Of a DNA stretch of 64,000 nucleotides, positions 8,850 through 22,120 are shown one piece after another (the stretch's first letter is position 1; the number at the start of each line of letters is the position of its first letter). A program made the translations under genes and the position numbers. This DNA is from Zanthoxylum bungeanum (taxonomy: Eukaryota > Streptophyta > Magnoliopsida > Sapindales > Rutaceae). The stretch is from positions 1 through 64,000 of the forward strand of contig SKCR01006547.1 of the NCBI GenBank assembly GCA_019454045.1, written 5' to 3'. The notes under the pieces are model-generated. The model saw only the letters and a program-made list of their open reading frames with translations. It did not search any database and was not told where the DNA came from.

Positions 8850-10950
8850 TGATGAGTAAAAATATATCAATATTTACCGCCCCTTTAACTTAATATTTTA
8901 TTTAGTTTCTCGGGTTTGATGAACTTTTTGATGTGTTTTAGTTTATTTTGCAGATAAAATAATATCGGGTCTCAATGAAATCATTTAGGATGAAATATGG
9001 GTCAAATAATGGCATTATTGGACTTGATATTTTAATTTTGGAGATTGGAAACTTGAAAGGGCGTTTTGACGAAGTGCAGTTTTGGAAATTCTAGTTTTGC
9101 GCATCTGTCGTATTTTGGGCATAACTTTTTACTTAGATATCGGATTGAGCTGATTCAAGTTCCAGATTAAAGAAGACTCAAAGATCTACAACTTTTGAAA
9201 GATAAAATAATTTTGAATTCTGAATATTTCATGCCCGAAATTGATGAACCATCCAGAAGTGTGTAGTGTGTAATTATTAAAAGTCACTTTCAATCATTTT
9301 CAAAGCAAAAAAATAAATTAATAAATAAATAATAAAAATTATCAAACCATCACCAAACATGATAAGAGATTAGTGGAGCAATTAATAATGGATTTGGTGG
9401 AGCAATTAGTGGAGCAATTAGTGGAGCAATTAATAATTGATTTGGTGGATGATTTGATGGAGGCAAAATTTTGCTTATAAATACCAAGCCATTTCATTTG
9501 TAAAATTCATACTTTCTTCTAAGGAATTCCTTAAGAATACTAAGAAGATTGTATCTTGTTTGTTTATTTACAGCTTTCAGTAATTAATTTCCACTTTCGC
9601 ACTTTCTTTTCTTTACTTTTCAATTTTTTACTTTCCGCAATTTACTTTTACGCACAGTACTTTCTTTTTCTTTAATTTTCATTTTTTACTTTTCAGTATT
9701 GAGGAGGTAACTCCCCTTTGCTGGGGTAAAAGGTAAAACTTTTATTACTAATATTTAGATTAATCTCCCTTAATTATAATATATAAACTAGTTAAAACCT
9801 GACTTAACGAGGATACCGCCATATTGGTCGGTTGATAATTATTTAAATTGATTTTAACCTGACTAAACTGGATACCGCCTGATTGGTCGGTTGGTAATTA
9901 ATTATTAATTTGACTTAATCTGGATACCGCATATATGGCTGGTTGGTAATTATCATGCAAAGTTAATATATTATATTAAGGGAGATATCTAAAATAGAAG
10001 TAATAAAAGTGGATCCTTTTACCTCAGCATTTTCTTTTATTGTAATTTTACTTTATTTACTTTTCAGCAATTTACTTTTCAGCAATTTACTTTTCAGCAT
10101 TTACTTTTCAGCATTTAATTTTCAGTATTTAATTTCAGCATTTAATTTTCAGTATTTAATTTTCAGTATTTTACTTTATGTCTTTTATTTTATTTAAGTT
10201 TTTTTACTACCCGTAAATATGTGTCGTAACTAAACCAGTTATCTGAGGTTGTGATGAAATCCAATATCACCGGTTTATAAGGGGTTAAATTATAGTTTGG
10301 GTAATTTAAGGTTTACTTATTAAGTCTTAAGCTTAATGTGTCTTTTTAATTGGTCACTAATAAGATTGATGTGGTAAATCTAAAATAAACTTGACAAAGG
10401 AATTTTAGGTTTCAGCCTTAGACTTAATAGCCCACGATCTTCTTTGAGGATAGATAACCCTTTAATAGATTTCCTTACAGGATAGGAATATACCTGTCGG
10501 GTGGGGGTAGCCATAATTGGAACTTAAACTTAATGAATCCAGATAATTTGGTTGACATAGACATATGGTTCAATTGGGTTAACCTGGGTATTTGCGTCTG
10601 ACCATCGACAGAGGCTTTTGCATAATTTAGTGTTCAGGTTAGTAAACCGATTTATTACACAAACATAAAATAACCAATTCATCTTTAAAATGATATTGGA
10701 AGAAATCACAACCCTAGATAGTTTTTAATATTGAATTTTCTTAAAACCTACTTTCGAACAATTTTATTTACTTGTTTTTAAATTTAGAATCGTCACCATT
10801 TCAAATCAATCAAACAACATGTTAGATACTAGTAATCATTTGACTTCATAAAATTAATAGATTAAATATTAAGTCCTCGTGAGATCGATATTTTTATACT
10901 ACTTGAACGATACGTGCGCTTGCGTTATACGTGTGTGTTTACGCCGGTCA
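8850..10950 (+). repeat. Element A 3' LTR
   Basis: Starts TGATGAGTAAAAAT and ends ACGCCGGTCA. It is 2101 bp and contains TATAAATA at 9476-9483. It carries a T/C-rich block near 9550-9650 that the 5' LTR lacks, and a run of TTTACTTTTCAGCA-type units (about 10060-10170). Confidence 0.93.
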
Positions 10951-11441
10951 ATAATTGAGGCCCAAGTCCATTCTGGGTACTGTTTAGGGGTTTGAGGTAC
11001 ATTTGGTATAGGGCCCGAAGCGAAAAGTCAAAAATATCATTGGCCCAAATTAGGCCTGTACAGTTTGTCCCCTACTCACTAAGTCAATGAATCATTGGCT
11101 TGGAGATTACTTGACGCGTGTGTCATTTGAGGCGAGACCATAGGATGTAGGTGTACCTGAGCGTTGATGCTGCCTAATGATTGAACCAAACGAATGCCAT
11201 GTTGTGAGTTTGACTCTACATGAGCCATTGGGGATGTTCCAGTTGAAAGAACCAGATAAAGATCATGATCATGAACTTGACTCTACATGAGCCATTGTGG
11301 ATATACCCAGTCGACTGAACCAGTTTGAAGGTCAGGATAATCACCATTCTACTGACCAAATGACCAGTGGTGTCTTCAATATCGTCTAGACCAGATGGAG
11401 GTCGGGTCTTCATTTGACTCGACATGAGTCTATGGGGGATG
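10951..11441 (-). mobile_element. Outer half of the interrupted old LTR
   Basis: Reads as the U3 half of the LTR whose other half is at 443-1030. On the minus strand it contains AGTGAGTAGGGGACAAACTG, a sequence type seen in Tat/Ogre-like U3 regions. A 19-20-base stretch with ACTCTACATGAGCCATTG occurs twice (about 11211 and 11279). Element A lies between the halves. Confidence 0.4.
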
Positions 11442-14051
11442 TGTTGGGGTTGGTGCTTAGAGCGCCAATCCGTATCGTATTTATGTCTGATTCATGAATA
11501 CGATCAATTTCTTTTTCCATAATATTACTTATTTATGGTTGCACCTCTTGTTTTTATATACATATCCGATCTGATTACGATTAGATTGAAACTAAATGTG
11601 GTTTAGTGATATGTATATATTAGACAAAGGCCCGATAATATATATTGCAGTACACAGTTACAAAGGTAGTTTGTAATTGACATTGGGAAATTTCACTGCT
11701 AAATGTATATTATCAAATATAGTTCATGGCCAAGATTTACTAACATGGGTCGGTTAGTCAAATCTGTTGAGACCAGTACATGTCGTATATCGAGACTTGG
11801 TTCGATGGTTTATCCCAATGAACCATAGTCTAGGGAGACTCGTATAGACGTGTAGGTGTTTATAATGGATAAACACTGAACGACTCACCGAAGATTCTTA
11901 ATAGATGGTACACCAACGTCAATAAGAATCTTCTCGGGTTGAGTAGCATAATGGTCATTCGACTTGAGATACCATTGTGGATGTATGAGACATCCTCCAC
12001 ACTTAAATGACAGTCATGTCACCGATCTATTTAGATCAGACCTTTGCATGTTCGTTGGGTGTGGACCGATCCTCAGGATATCCTGTGTGTATCAAGGTAT
12101 GATCCGTCAGTTCTGTGTACAGAGCATAGATAGTACATATATGATTAGCAGTCTGTTAAATCTGTGGCCACAGTATACTTCGGAAGTAAGTTCTGAATGT
12201 TATTTAGAGATTGCTAATAGATACGTCGACGGGATAATACCTATAGAGATTTGACGTTTACATCTATATCTCTGGGATTATTCGGATACCTGTGACAGAG
12301 GGATTATACGTATGTAATGACCTCAACCTGTATGATTCAGCTAGTTTATCTGTGGTCGTCATAATTTACGGGTGGGTAAATTATGGACACGAAATTAGAT
12401 TTTGTGACGGATATACCTGAATCTAGAGAGTCTCACTAATGAAATATACTCGTAGAGCACTAGGACAACTTTTATGAATAATGATGATTATTTATAAATC
12501 GTTTAAACGTTAAACGAAAGATGCATGCAAACGGGCCGAACCGTCATTTCATGATTAATATGTATTTGTATTTAATATATGATATTATTAAATACACATT
12601 AATAAATTGTCAAATAAAGGTATTTGACATATATAATTTATATATGTATTTGAGATATTTAAAGTAAATATAATACATATATTTGAGATATTTGTATTTA
12701 ATTAATTAATTAATTATTTAATTGTTAAATAATTAATATAATTAAAATATAAATATCTTATGAAATGATAAAGTTAGGAAATCATTATAAGTGTATATTG
12801 CTGACTTTTTCATTAAAGGAAAAAGGTTATCAAAATGTGACGATGACTTAGATATTTGTTTTAATATGTTAAAACTTGAAAATATCTATTTCCTTTACTA
12901 CATGCAAAATTCGGCCAACGCCCTAAATAAATATAAGTGTTATATTTTTGAGTTGCAATTGTTGACTTACTTTATTTCATTAAAAGGTTGATGATTACAA
13001 GTGCAAGTTGACAAGTTGTAACTTTAATGAAACAAAATAATATCTTGATATTTTATACACATCAATTTCGGCCAATGGCAAAAATGGTGAGGTATTTATT
13101 GTTTTATTTCATCTTTTAGGGTTAAGAGAAGTTCATTTGACATAAAACAAACATAAAAGAATATGAGAGAAAAACTTGAAGGCCTAAAGAAGAAAGCTTG
13201 GAAAAATCACATTTTTGTAAGTTTTTCTTCAAAGTCTTCAACATAAAAATTATTTCTAACATGCTTAGCATCATTTTGTGTTGCTTTGGTGTTGTCTCTA
13301 TTCCTATAGTTTGTTTTTATTTTGGTTGTGAACTTTGATGAAAGATTGATGCATGTAAGTAAGCTTGAAATGATTTCAAAGCTTTACTTTTGATTTTTGG
13401 AAAATCAAGTTGTCATTCTATGGTTGGTAAGCCACTCATTGGTGACCTAGAATTGTTATAGAGTTGTTTCAAAGTGGTGAGGCTAGATTGGTGAAGTATT
13501 GAATGTATTAAAGTGTTGGATTTTAAAGATTTGGTAAAATTGGACAATTTGGTGAAATTGAAAAATTAGGGTTCATAACCCACTCTAAATTTGAGGCTTT
13601 TCATATATGTGATGTATTATGGTATGAATATGATGCATGTAAAATTTTAGGTTAATTGGATTTGATCTGGGCATGTTTTGAACAAAAGGGACCAAATTGT
13701 AATTAATTAGAAATTTTGGGGTGCTCACTGCAATTGCTCAAAAATTAGGGATTTGTGTGAAATCTGATTTTGATGCATTAGATGTGTTGAAAAAAATTTA
13801 GAAATGATTTAGAATCATCCAAAATTGTATTTGACAACTTTTGGACTAAAATGATCAATTTATAAAGTTTTGGGGCAATTTGGTAATTACCAAGAAATTT
13901 GATCTCTAGTGTAATTTTTTCAGAATTTGATAATTGGATAATTAAATAAATAAGTTTATTTAATTGATCCAAGAAAAATTTTGAAATCGAAAAATTTTGA
14001 TTTTCCGCATTTCCGCTGCGTTACCGGTATTCCCCTTTTAAAACCCCAACA
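11442..14051 (+). mobile_element. Long LTR with TGTTGGGG...CCCCAACA ends
   Basis: Begins TGTTGGGGTT and ends AACCCCAACA, giving perfect 8-base inverted ends. It is followed at 14054 by TGGTATCAAAGCG, close to the plant initiator-Met-tRNA primer-binding site TGGTATCAGAGC. At 2.6 kb it is unusually long for a copia-type LTR. No reading frame of note. I see no partner LTR in the window. Confidence 0.75.
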
Positions 14052-16048
14052 AAATGGTATCAAAGCGAGTCTGATTCTGGACACCCCGATATGATTAGCC
14101 CTTTAAAATCTAATATTTGTTCTTGTCTTTGCTTAATACATGCATGCTTTAATCTAATTTGATTAAATTTAAAGTGTATGACACTTTATGAAATATCCCC
14201 GCTAAATAAGGTTTTAAAGTAACTAGTATTTGGAATACTTGTTTCTTGATCCGTCTTGTCAATACGATTTATGAATATTTTTATGTGACTACATCCGAGA
14301 CCGTGCCTCTGCTGTCAGGGTGTAGCTGATAGAGATTTATTTATGCCGGATGTATATCAGATATTAGATAAATTCAAGCGAAAGCGGAATCCTAAACGTG
14401 CCCTAGCTGTCAGGGTTACGCAAGTAGCTTGAGTTGATCATTGATGAGTATAACCTTGGTACGTCTCCTTGTGGGCCTGCCTTAGCAGTCACAACGAGAA
14501 ACGACCAGGACCGGAAACCCAGGAGTCACTATTGAGTGATTGACAAATGAGTTGTCTACCTGATGAATATACATAGGCGAGACCGTGCCTCTGCTGTGAG
14601 TCGAAATTTATTCATGGGGTCCACTTCCCATTATGGAATTCAATTAATTATTGAATTCTTTTTTTCCATTGGGGATTACGGTATTATGTAAAATAATGGG
14701 AGGCACTGCTAAGTTTAAAAATTCCATAACTTAGGCAGTGTGTATTATTATGAAAATTGTCGTTTGTTTGTTTCCTTATTTTATTGATTTCATAGAATTG
14801 AACTTTTATTTACTGCACACATATTTTGATATGTTATATGAATTGACTATTGGTTGCAGTTATTCTAGAATAGGTTCTAGATACTACTAGACTAGGATAT
14901 TATTAGATTGGTCTAAACCATCGGGAACTGTTGTTCAAATTTTCTTCAAAAATCAAGATGGTTAATGACTTAGTTTCTAAGTCAGGATAGATAATCTAGA
15001 TAGATATCCCTTTTAGGATATAATACCTTAGAGAGAATAGTTTCTTATGCAGTAAGAATTGACTTGAATTAGTTCATGTCTCGAGATTCTTGAGTGACAT
15101 TAAGAAAGCCCTATTAGGTATTTGTTTATCTAGTAATGACGTTTCTTAGCTTTAATTACATTTAGAGGCAATGTGTCTGACACAATTTGCTAATAAGTTA
15201 TTTACAATTGTTGTGAATAGTTGAATGCAGATAGTAAAGCTAAAGAAATGAGATGCGTATAGTTGTGTATAGAAAATATCAATTTTCACAATACTACAAC
15301 TATAGGTATTGAATACCAGATCTCCCGTCTAGTTATTTAAAATATTAGTTAATGATTGTTTTGATATTTGATATCAGAACTTGCGACTATTGGATAGTTG
15401 TTCTTTATAAACAATTATTATATATTTTAAATATACCAGTAGTGTCATTGACGTAGAGATAAACATTAGGAAAAATTATTCGGTAAAGTAAATAATTTAG
15501 AACGGTGCTTTATGAGATTTTATCACTTAAGCATTGAATGCTTATTCCGTATGGTAAATGATAGTTTGATACGAGATCACACAACATATCCTTATCCATT
15601 TAATGAATATTGTATTCGGGAAGGTGATTAAAATATCGTTTAACCAATGATTTGACATTGGACCACCAGATTTATTAAACTTAGATGTATGTAGTTTAAT
15701 GAATTGTAATTGCTTAAGGTAGTTTTCTTTACTTCGTAACTTAGTTTATGAATTGTCATAACTTAGTTACGTGTTTCTGAAGGAACACATATTGAACATT
15801 TTTTACTTGTTCAAATATATTCAATCTGAAGTTTCTTGAGAACTCTATCCTTAAAATTAATTACATGTCTTTGAACTGTTCAAAGATCTTTGATACGATC
15901 AAACATATGAATTTAAATTAATTAATTCTAAGGTTATTCAGTGAATATGATTCTTATTCAATATTATTCTTCCATGATTCCATCTTGATGGAATTGAGTA
16001 GTGAGAGCAGTCGAATCTTATATGATTTGATTCATTTGATATTGAATT
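14052..16048 (+). mobile_element. Non-coding internal part of a LARD-like element
   Basis: Follows the primer-binding site (14054-14066) but shows no gag or pol motif. A short unit, GAGACCGTGCCTCTGCTGT or a variant, recurs near 14300, 14395 and 14580. It is compatible with a large retrotransposon derivative lacking genes (LARD), or a remnant; the far end is lost against the next block. Confidence 0.5.
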
Positions 16049-16352
16049 GTTAGGGATATGCCTTATACCCAACTTGTGGATGGGCTATATGTACATGTAT
16101 TTGTAATATTTTCATTAATTAATAAATGACAATCTTTATTATACGTGTCTTACATAACTTATATGAATCATCAACACTGTAATAAAGCCCTTGGAGTAAT
16201 AAGACGATGACTTCCACGCCTTATGAGAATCATTACTCTTAAGAACTTGAAACAGACGGAGGTTTTACCTATTCCGCTTAATCCCGGATTGGGTGATTTG
16301 GCTGCTGAATTTTCTAACGTTTCCAAAAAAAAAAAAAAAAAAAAAAAAAAAC
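16049..16352 (+). mobile_element. Truncated second LTR plus A tract
   Basis: TGTTAGGGATATGCCTTAT is a typical start of another plant LTR family. It runs about 275 bases and ends in roughly 27 A (16325-16351). No other end is visible. Confidence 0.4.
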
Positions 16353-16407
16353 TCAGGCTGCCTGCTTTGCCCTTGTGATTAAATTTACTTCTTCTAGAGG
16401 AAAAAGA

Positions 16408-16718
16408 GATGATACAGAATCTGTTGAGAAATCCTTATTCCTCTGCTACACCTGGAGATCCAGAACTGCTTCCCCTGCAGTGAAAAATGAGACAAGTGAC
16501 TGGCCATTTCCTACCAAAAAAAACAGTTACAATCCTCATTTCTTTCCTATGCTGTACAGTATTACAAAATGAGCACCATCAATAATAGAAGATGTATGAA
16601 ACTAAATAATGTATATATAAGTTGCAATGACAAAGACAAGTCTTTTTCAAAGCTTACCCTGCATCCTCTTGACAAATCGTTCAAATTCCATGCTACAGAA
16701 TCTGTTGAGAAATCCTTA
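16408..16718. repeat. Direct repeat of ~28 bp inside the beta-amylase remnant
   Basis: ACAGAATCTGTTGAGAAATC plus CTTATTCC occurs at about 16413 and again at about 16694. The second copy interrupts the last beta-amylase exon block. This suggests a local rearrangement or filler insertion in the dead gene. Confidence 0.6.
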
Positions 16719-17600
16719 TTCCAAATGTTTATCTTATTATAGCCTATCTTAGCAAGGGAGTGCATCTCACTAGCCACTGGTGTGCAGCCATCCCATGTAG
16801 CATTCAGCGCCAAAAGTTGACAATTATCATGTTAACAGTCGAAGACTTTCAAAATAATCTGCCCATTTAGATTCATAATTGAACCATTGCATGGTCATTC
16901 TTAGGATCTGCGAGCACATCCAAGAAGTCCTCCTGCTGGTCTAACGTGTGCAAAAGATTAAAACAGCTCCATTATTCTTTAGCATTGCTGCATTTGCAGC
17001 GTAGCCATCACGATTACATGTGTTATAGAAACCAGCGGTTAAATCAGCAGCCTGACTGGCTGTTCAGCAATTAAAATATAGCAAACAGACTGGATGAAGC
17101 AACAACTACTAGAATAACTTCTAAATTAGTTTCCCAAATCAGGATAGGGATAGTCTGACAAAATTATAGCCCTAATAAATAAAAATTATAATGCCAAACA
17201 CTTAGCAGCCACGTGGTGTAGGTATGTTGCCAAGGGTCAGGCCTAATAAAGGTTCTGAAAAGTTGCATTATAAGATAAAGAACAAAATTTGCAACATAAA
17301 AAAGAGGGGTTAAATTATTTACACATTACATATATTCTAACTCACCTTTGCTGCAATGCAATGCAGGTGCCTTCAAAAGCAAACTTTGGAAGAAAAAGCA
17401 CATGATCGCCGTGATCAACTAGAACTTGAGAGTATGAATTAAGTAAAAACCTCCCATAGTAGCCATTATAATCACCACCACAACCACAATAAGAAGCCCG
17501 TTTCACGTGGCCTCGAATTATAAGAGCCGACATTATCTAGTCCTCAGAACCAAAAGGAGTGTCTCCATCCTCCTGATGCCTTCCTAAGGAGAAGTTTATG
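16640..17600 (-). pseudogene. BAM: Beta-amylase (GH14) pseudogene, middle exons
   Basis: Three exon-like blocks on the minus strand, in order, match plant beta-amylase, which releases maltose from starch chains. Block 1 (about 17342-17600) has [10 protein letters not shown] and [18 protein letters not shown], then FEGTCIAL. Block 2 (about 16870-17075) has [18 protein letters not shown]. Block 3 (about 16660-16815) has LNATWDGCTPVASE and MEFERFVKRMQ followed by GGTAAGC, a 5' splice site. Stops and frameshifts occur inside block 1 (a TGA before GLDNVGSYN, a shift near 17480) and block 2. The N-terminal half with its catalytic Glu and the C-terminal part are missing. The three blocks are separated by intron-like gaps, so this is a decayed genomic copy rather than a retrocopy. 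Confidence 0.8.
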
Positions 17601-17615
17601 TTGATGAGAATCAAG

Positions 17616-20600
17616 CAATCTGATGAAAACTCCACTGACTTGCAACAGAATAAGAAGAAAGCATAACAGGATGACATCAAAGATTATGCTCACAAACTGT
17701 TTCAGTCCAAATTACGTCTGACGAAAATATTGATGTCAGGAATATTGAAATTAAGTTTACATGAAAAAAATCAATGCATTGTTTTAAGTTTACATGTTTA
17801 GACATTCGTAACATCTCGTTCGGACAAATTAGCACTACTCATATCTCAAATTTTTCCCAATGTTTTAGATAAAGGAAAGTAAAATTCATTAAATTTTTTT
17901 TTTAATTTTTAAGTATTAAAAAAATTATTTTCAAAAAGCCTGACCGGATCCATTGCGCCTCTTATTTATGTATTATTTTAATTAATATATATATCTTAAG
18001 GGTAAATAATAAAAAAAATACTAAAATTTCTCTAATTTTGAATTAAGGGCGGGAAACAGTTAAAGTGACATTCGACCCAAATAAGACAAGAAACACACAA
18101 AGAAGTTTGCTTCACTCCCGCCATTTCTCTGCAAAAATCAACTCGCTCACTCCGATTACAATCACTTATTTTCTTAAGATGTATACATTGAATGGAAAAT
18201 TAATCTTCACGACAGTTCAATCAATGCTTTGTTTTAAAAGGTTTGGTTTGTATATTCAATTTCAAATTTGTTTATGATTCAATTTAATTTGTTGTATGTG
18301 GATTATTTAATATTTAATTAGGTTTTCTGCAGCATGTGATAAAAATATCATCCTCAACGAAGAATATCAGGTTATTTATTATATACAAACACACAACGTA
18401 TTTGGATAATCATTTATTTCCTCTTTGGCCCTTTATACTTTTCCAAATACATCAAGTTATGTTCTATTTATATGTTTAATTTGTTGCTTTCAAATAGTTT
18501 TAGCCTGAAGCTGAATAATAGATTTCATATGAATAATACTTCAATCATCTACTATGTAGCTGGAATTGGTGATACAGAGGATACTGGAATTGATGATACA
18601 GGGGATGTTGGAATTGGTGATAGTGACTGAGAGCTCTACGACTATTAAGATGACAGCAACTGAAACTGTTCAAGTGATTAAATCTTGTCATTATTGATAT
18701 TGTGTTTTTGTTATTTTCAAACAATTTCAGCCTAAAGCTGAATAATTTAACAGTACTCGCATGTTTGTGAAGGCCAGATAAGAAATTGCATATCTAGACA
18801 ACTCTCCCAAAAACATTTAACAACCAACAAAATTTGCGGCTACTGAAAATAACTTAACAGGTTTTCCTAGTAGCTCTAGTGAAAACTTTACTATGAGCTC
18901 TAGTAAAACTTTGCAGCCCTGAACACATAAGGTATAATCCATATTATCACTCAAACAAATATTTGATAGTGACCAGATTTAATCACTTGAACAGTTTCAA
19001 TTGTTGCCAATAATCCCAAACTCTCAATCATTGTATCACCAATTCCAACATCTCTTGTATCACCAATTTCAGCATCATCTTTATCACTAATGAAATCTAT
19101 TATTCATCATCAGGCTGAAATTGTTTAAAAACAACAAAAACACACACTGAACAAATTAGACAAATAAACAAAACATAACTTGATGTATTTGGAAAAGTAT
19201 AAAGGGCAAAAAAGAAAATAAATTATTATTCAAATATATTGTGTGTTTGTATAAAATAAATAACCTGGTATACTTCTTTAAGGAAGGAAAATGAGCAAAA
19301 GTTTTATCACAAGTTGCAGAAAACCTAATTAAATAACAAATATTAAATAATCCACATAAAACAAATTAAAATGAATCATAAACAAATTTGAATTTGAATA
19401 CACAAACCAAACTTTTGAGAACAAAACATTGAATGGAAAATTACTCTCCACGACAGTTCAATCAATATTTTGTTCTAAAAAGTTTGGTTTGTGTATTCAA
19501 ATTCAAATTTGTTTATGATTCATTTTAATTTGTTTAATGTGGATTATTTAATATTTGTTATTTAATTAGGTTTTCTTCAACTTGTGATAAAACTTTTGCC
19601 CATTTTCCTTCCTTAAAGAAGAATACCAGGTTATTTATTTTATACAAACACACAATATATTTGAATAATAATTTATTTTCTTTTTTGCCCTTCATACTTT
19701 TCCAAATACATCAAGTTATGTTATTTTTATTTGTCTAATTTTTTCAGTGTTTGTGTTTTTGTTGTTTTCAAACAATTTCATCCTGAAGGTGAATAATAGA
19801 TTTCATTAGTGATACAGAGGATGCTGAAATTGGTGATACAAGAGATGTTGGAACTAGTGATACAATGACTGAGAGTTTGAGACTATTAAGATAGCAGCAA
19901 TTGAAACTGTTCAAATGATTAAATCTGGCCGCTATCAGATATTTGTTTTGAGTGATAATAGGGATTATACCTTATATGTTCAGGGCTACAAAGTTTTTAC
20001 TAGAGCTCATAATAAAGTTTTCACTAGAGCTACTAGGAAAACCTGTTAAGTTGTGTTCAGTAGCCGTGAATTTTGCTTGTCGTTAAATGTTTTTGGGAGA
20101 GTTGTCTAAATATGCAATTTCTTATCTGGCCTTCACAACATGTGAGTACAGTTAAATTATTCAGCTTTAGGCTGAAACTGTTGTGAAAATAACAAAAACA
20201 CAATATCAACGACCAGATTTAATCACTTGAACAGTTTCAGTTGCTGTCATCTTAATAGTTGTAGAGCTCTCAGTCACTATCACTAGTTCCAACATCCCAT
20301 GTATCATCAATTCCAGTATCCTACGCAGTAGATGATTGAAGTCTTATTCAAATGAAATCTATTATTCAGCTACAGACTAAAACTATTTGAAAGCAACAAA
20401 AACACAAACACTAAACAAATTAGACATATAAACAGAACATAACTTGATGTATTTGGAAAAGTATAAAGGGCAAAAAGAGAAATAAATGTTGTGTGTTTGT
20501 ATGAAATATATAACCTGATATTCTTCTTTGAGGATGAAAAATTGACAAATGTTTATCACATGCTGCAGAAAACCTAATTAAATAATAAATATTAAATAAT

Positions 20601-21306
20601 CCACATACAAAAAATTAAATTGAATCATAAACAAATTTGAAATTCAATATACAAACCAAACCTTTTAAAACAAAGCATTGATTGAACTGTCGTGAAGATT
20701 AATTTTCAATTCAATGTATACATCTTAAGAAAATAAATGATTGTAATCGAAGTGAGTGAATTGATTTTTGCAGAGAAATAGCGGGAGTGAAACAAACTTC
20801 TTGCGTGTTTTGTCTTATTTAGGTAGAATGTCACTTTAACCCTATTGTTTCTAATATTTATCAATTACTCTAACTGTTTCTTACCACTAATTCAAAATTA
20901 GAGAAGTTTTTGTATTTTTTTATTATTTACCCTTGTGATATATTCGGATCCGGTTAGGCTTTTTGAAAATTTTTTTTTTTTTATTTTTTAATACTTAAAA
21001 ACAAAATAAAAAGAATTAATGAATTTTATGTTCCTTTACCTAAAACATTGGGAACTATTTGGAAAAATTTGAGATATGAGTAGTGCTAATTTGTCTGAAC
21101 GAGATATTGGTACGAATGTCTAAACATGTAAACTTAAAACAATGCATTGATTTTTTTTCATGTAAACTTAATTTCAATATTCCTGACATCGCTATTCTCG
21201 TCAAGACGTAATTTGGACTGAAACTGTTTGTGAGCATAATCTTTGATGTCATCCTGTTATGCTTTCTTCTTATTCTGTTGCAAGTCAGTGAAGTTTTCAT
21301 CAGATT
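17616..21306. repeat. Giant inverted repeat built from alternating copies of one unit
   Basis: Bases 17616-19445 are the imperfect reverse complement of 19446-21306, so the whole block is a ~3.7-kb palindrome with almost no spacer. Within it a ~700-base unit appears four times in alternating orientation: about 18061-18700 (+), 18715-19445 (-), 19446-20165 (+) and 20210-20850 (-). The unit resembles the start of a gene: a leader with CCCGCCATTTCTCTGC, an ATG exon (MYTLNGKLIFTTVQSM...) with a GT splice site, and a second exon containing CDKTFAHFP in some copies. Single copies occur at 33700-33910 and 34340-35190. Any transcript across it would fold into a long hairpin. Confidence 0.85.
18182..18626 (+). 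pseudogene. Unrecognised small multi-exon gene fragment (IR unit)
   Basis: Exon 1 starts at the ATG at about 18180 and encodes MYTLNGKLIFTTVQSMLCFK, ending AAAAG before GTTTGG. A putative exon 2 near 18325-18370 reads FSAACDKNIILNEEYQ. A putative exon 3 near 18505 follows a T-rich tract and TTTTAG, and in one frame reaches an acidic repeat of GIGDT/GIDDT type. I cannot assign a family. The coding look is preserved between copies, so the progenitor was probably a real gene; this copy is part of a palindrome and likely dead. Confidence 0.4.
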
Positions 21307-21639
21307 GACTGTAACTGAATATAAAACTAATTCTGGCCCAGTCTGCAGTATTCTTGTGTCTATCGTTTTGGTTGTTGTTTGAAACATAAATATGGTGAAT
21401 CTATAATTGTACTAACTTGAGTTTTCACATTTGTATTGAAGAAAAAAATTTCTTTGATTTTAACTATTGATGCTTTGCTTAACAGGCATTTCATTTAAAT
21501 TAGATCTGCTTGCTTAATGAATGGTCTATGTTGGTAGAAATTTTGTCTATTTTTTGAATTATGCAGGTATACTTTGACAACATTAGAAGCTTCTGAGTGG
21601 AATTTGACGAATTCTTTCAACATGGTGTCATCTCCATGG

Positions 21640-22120
21640 TTGAGGTTGGACTAGATCTAGGCATGGTAAGCACACTCGGACTCGGACGATCCGAGTCCGG
21701 GATTAAAAAATCCGGACTTGAGTCTTTAAAATTAGGACCCAAGCGAATCCGGATCCGGAGCCGGGATCTCACGGGTCCGGCCATGATAGACCCGGGTCCG
21801 GAAAAAAATAATTAAAAATAAATATAATAAATTAAAATTCAATGAAAATATAAAATAATATGCATATATATATATAAAAAATATATATAATATAATATAA
21901 TTAAAAATATAAAAGAATTGAAATAAAACTAATAAAATTAACAAAATCCAAATATAAATATAAAATAATATAATTAAAAATTAAAATAATAATAATAATA
22001 AACCGGGCATCCGGATCCGGACTTAGTAGACTCGAGTCCAGACCGGAAGCATTTTTGTTTCGGACACGGGCTAACAAAAATGCTTCCGCATCCGAACCCA
22101 AATCATAAACACTATGAAAC
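21640..22120. mobile_element. Non-autonomous hAT-like element with (A/T)CCGGATCCGG repeats
   Basis: Two short GC-rich ends packed with GGATCCGG, CCGGGTCCGG and GAGTCC units (21660-21800 and 22005-22080) flank an extremely AT-rich core with many TATATA and AATAAT runs. This layout is known from plant hAT MITEs with subterminal repeats. I could not fix the exact ends or a target duplication. Confidence 0.5.

Larger units (their letters stand above)
1031..10950 (+). mobile_element. Element A: Athila-like LTR retrotransposon carrying a LOG gene
   Basis: A complete LTR-to-LTR element of about 9.9 kb. Order: 5' LTR, primer-binding site, gag, protease, a tail of integrase, an unrecognised ORF, an intron-free LOG gene, a structured 3' region, polypurine tract and 3' LTR. 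RT, RNase H and the integrase core are deleted, so it could move only with help from a relative such as element B. Flanking bases are gTAAT before and aTAAT after, an imperfect 5-bp target duplication. Roughly 2% by-eye difference between the aligned parts of its LTRs makes it older than B and C. Confidence 0.9.

Noticed and set aside
11964..12254. A 96-codon + frame in the long LTR
   Set aside because: No homology, ordinary chance length, and located inside an LTR.
16325..16352. Poly(A) tail of a retrogene or SINE
   Set aside because: The A tract follows a truncated LTR and precedes the beta-amylase relic. No target duplication or Pol III boxes were found.
17616..21306. A foldback transposon with defined termini
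   Set aside because: The outer ends show no clear target duplication, and the arms contain gene-like units rather than transposon subterminal repeats. It is kept as an inverted repeat of unknown origin.
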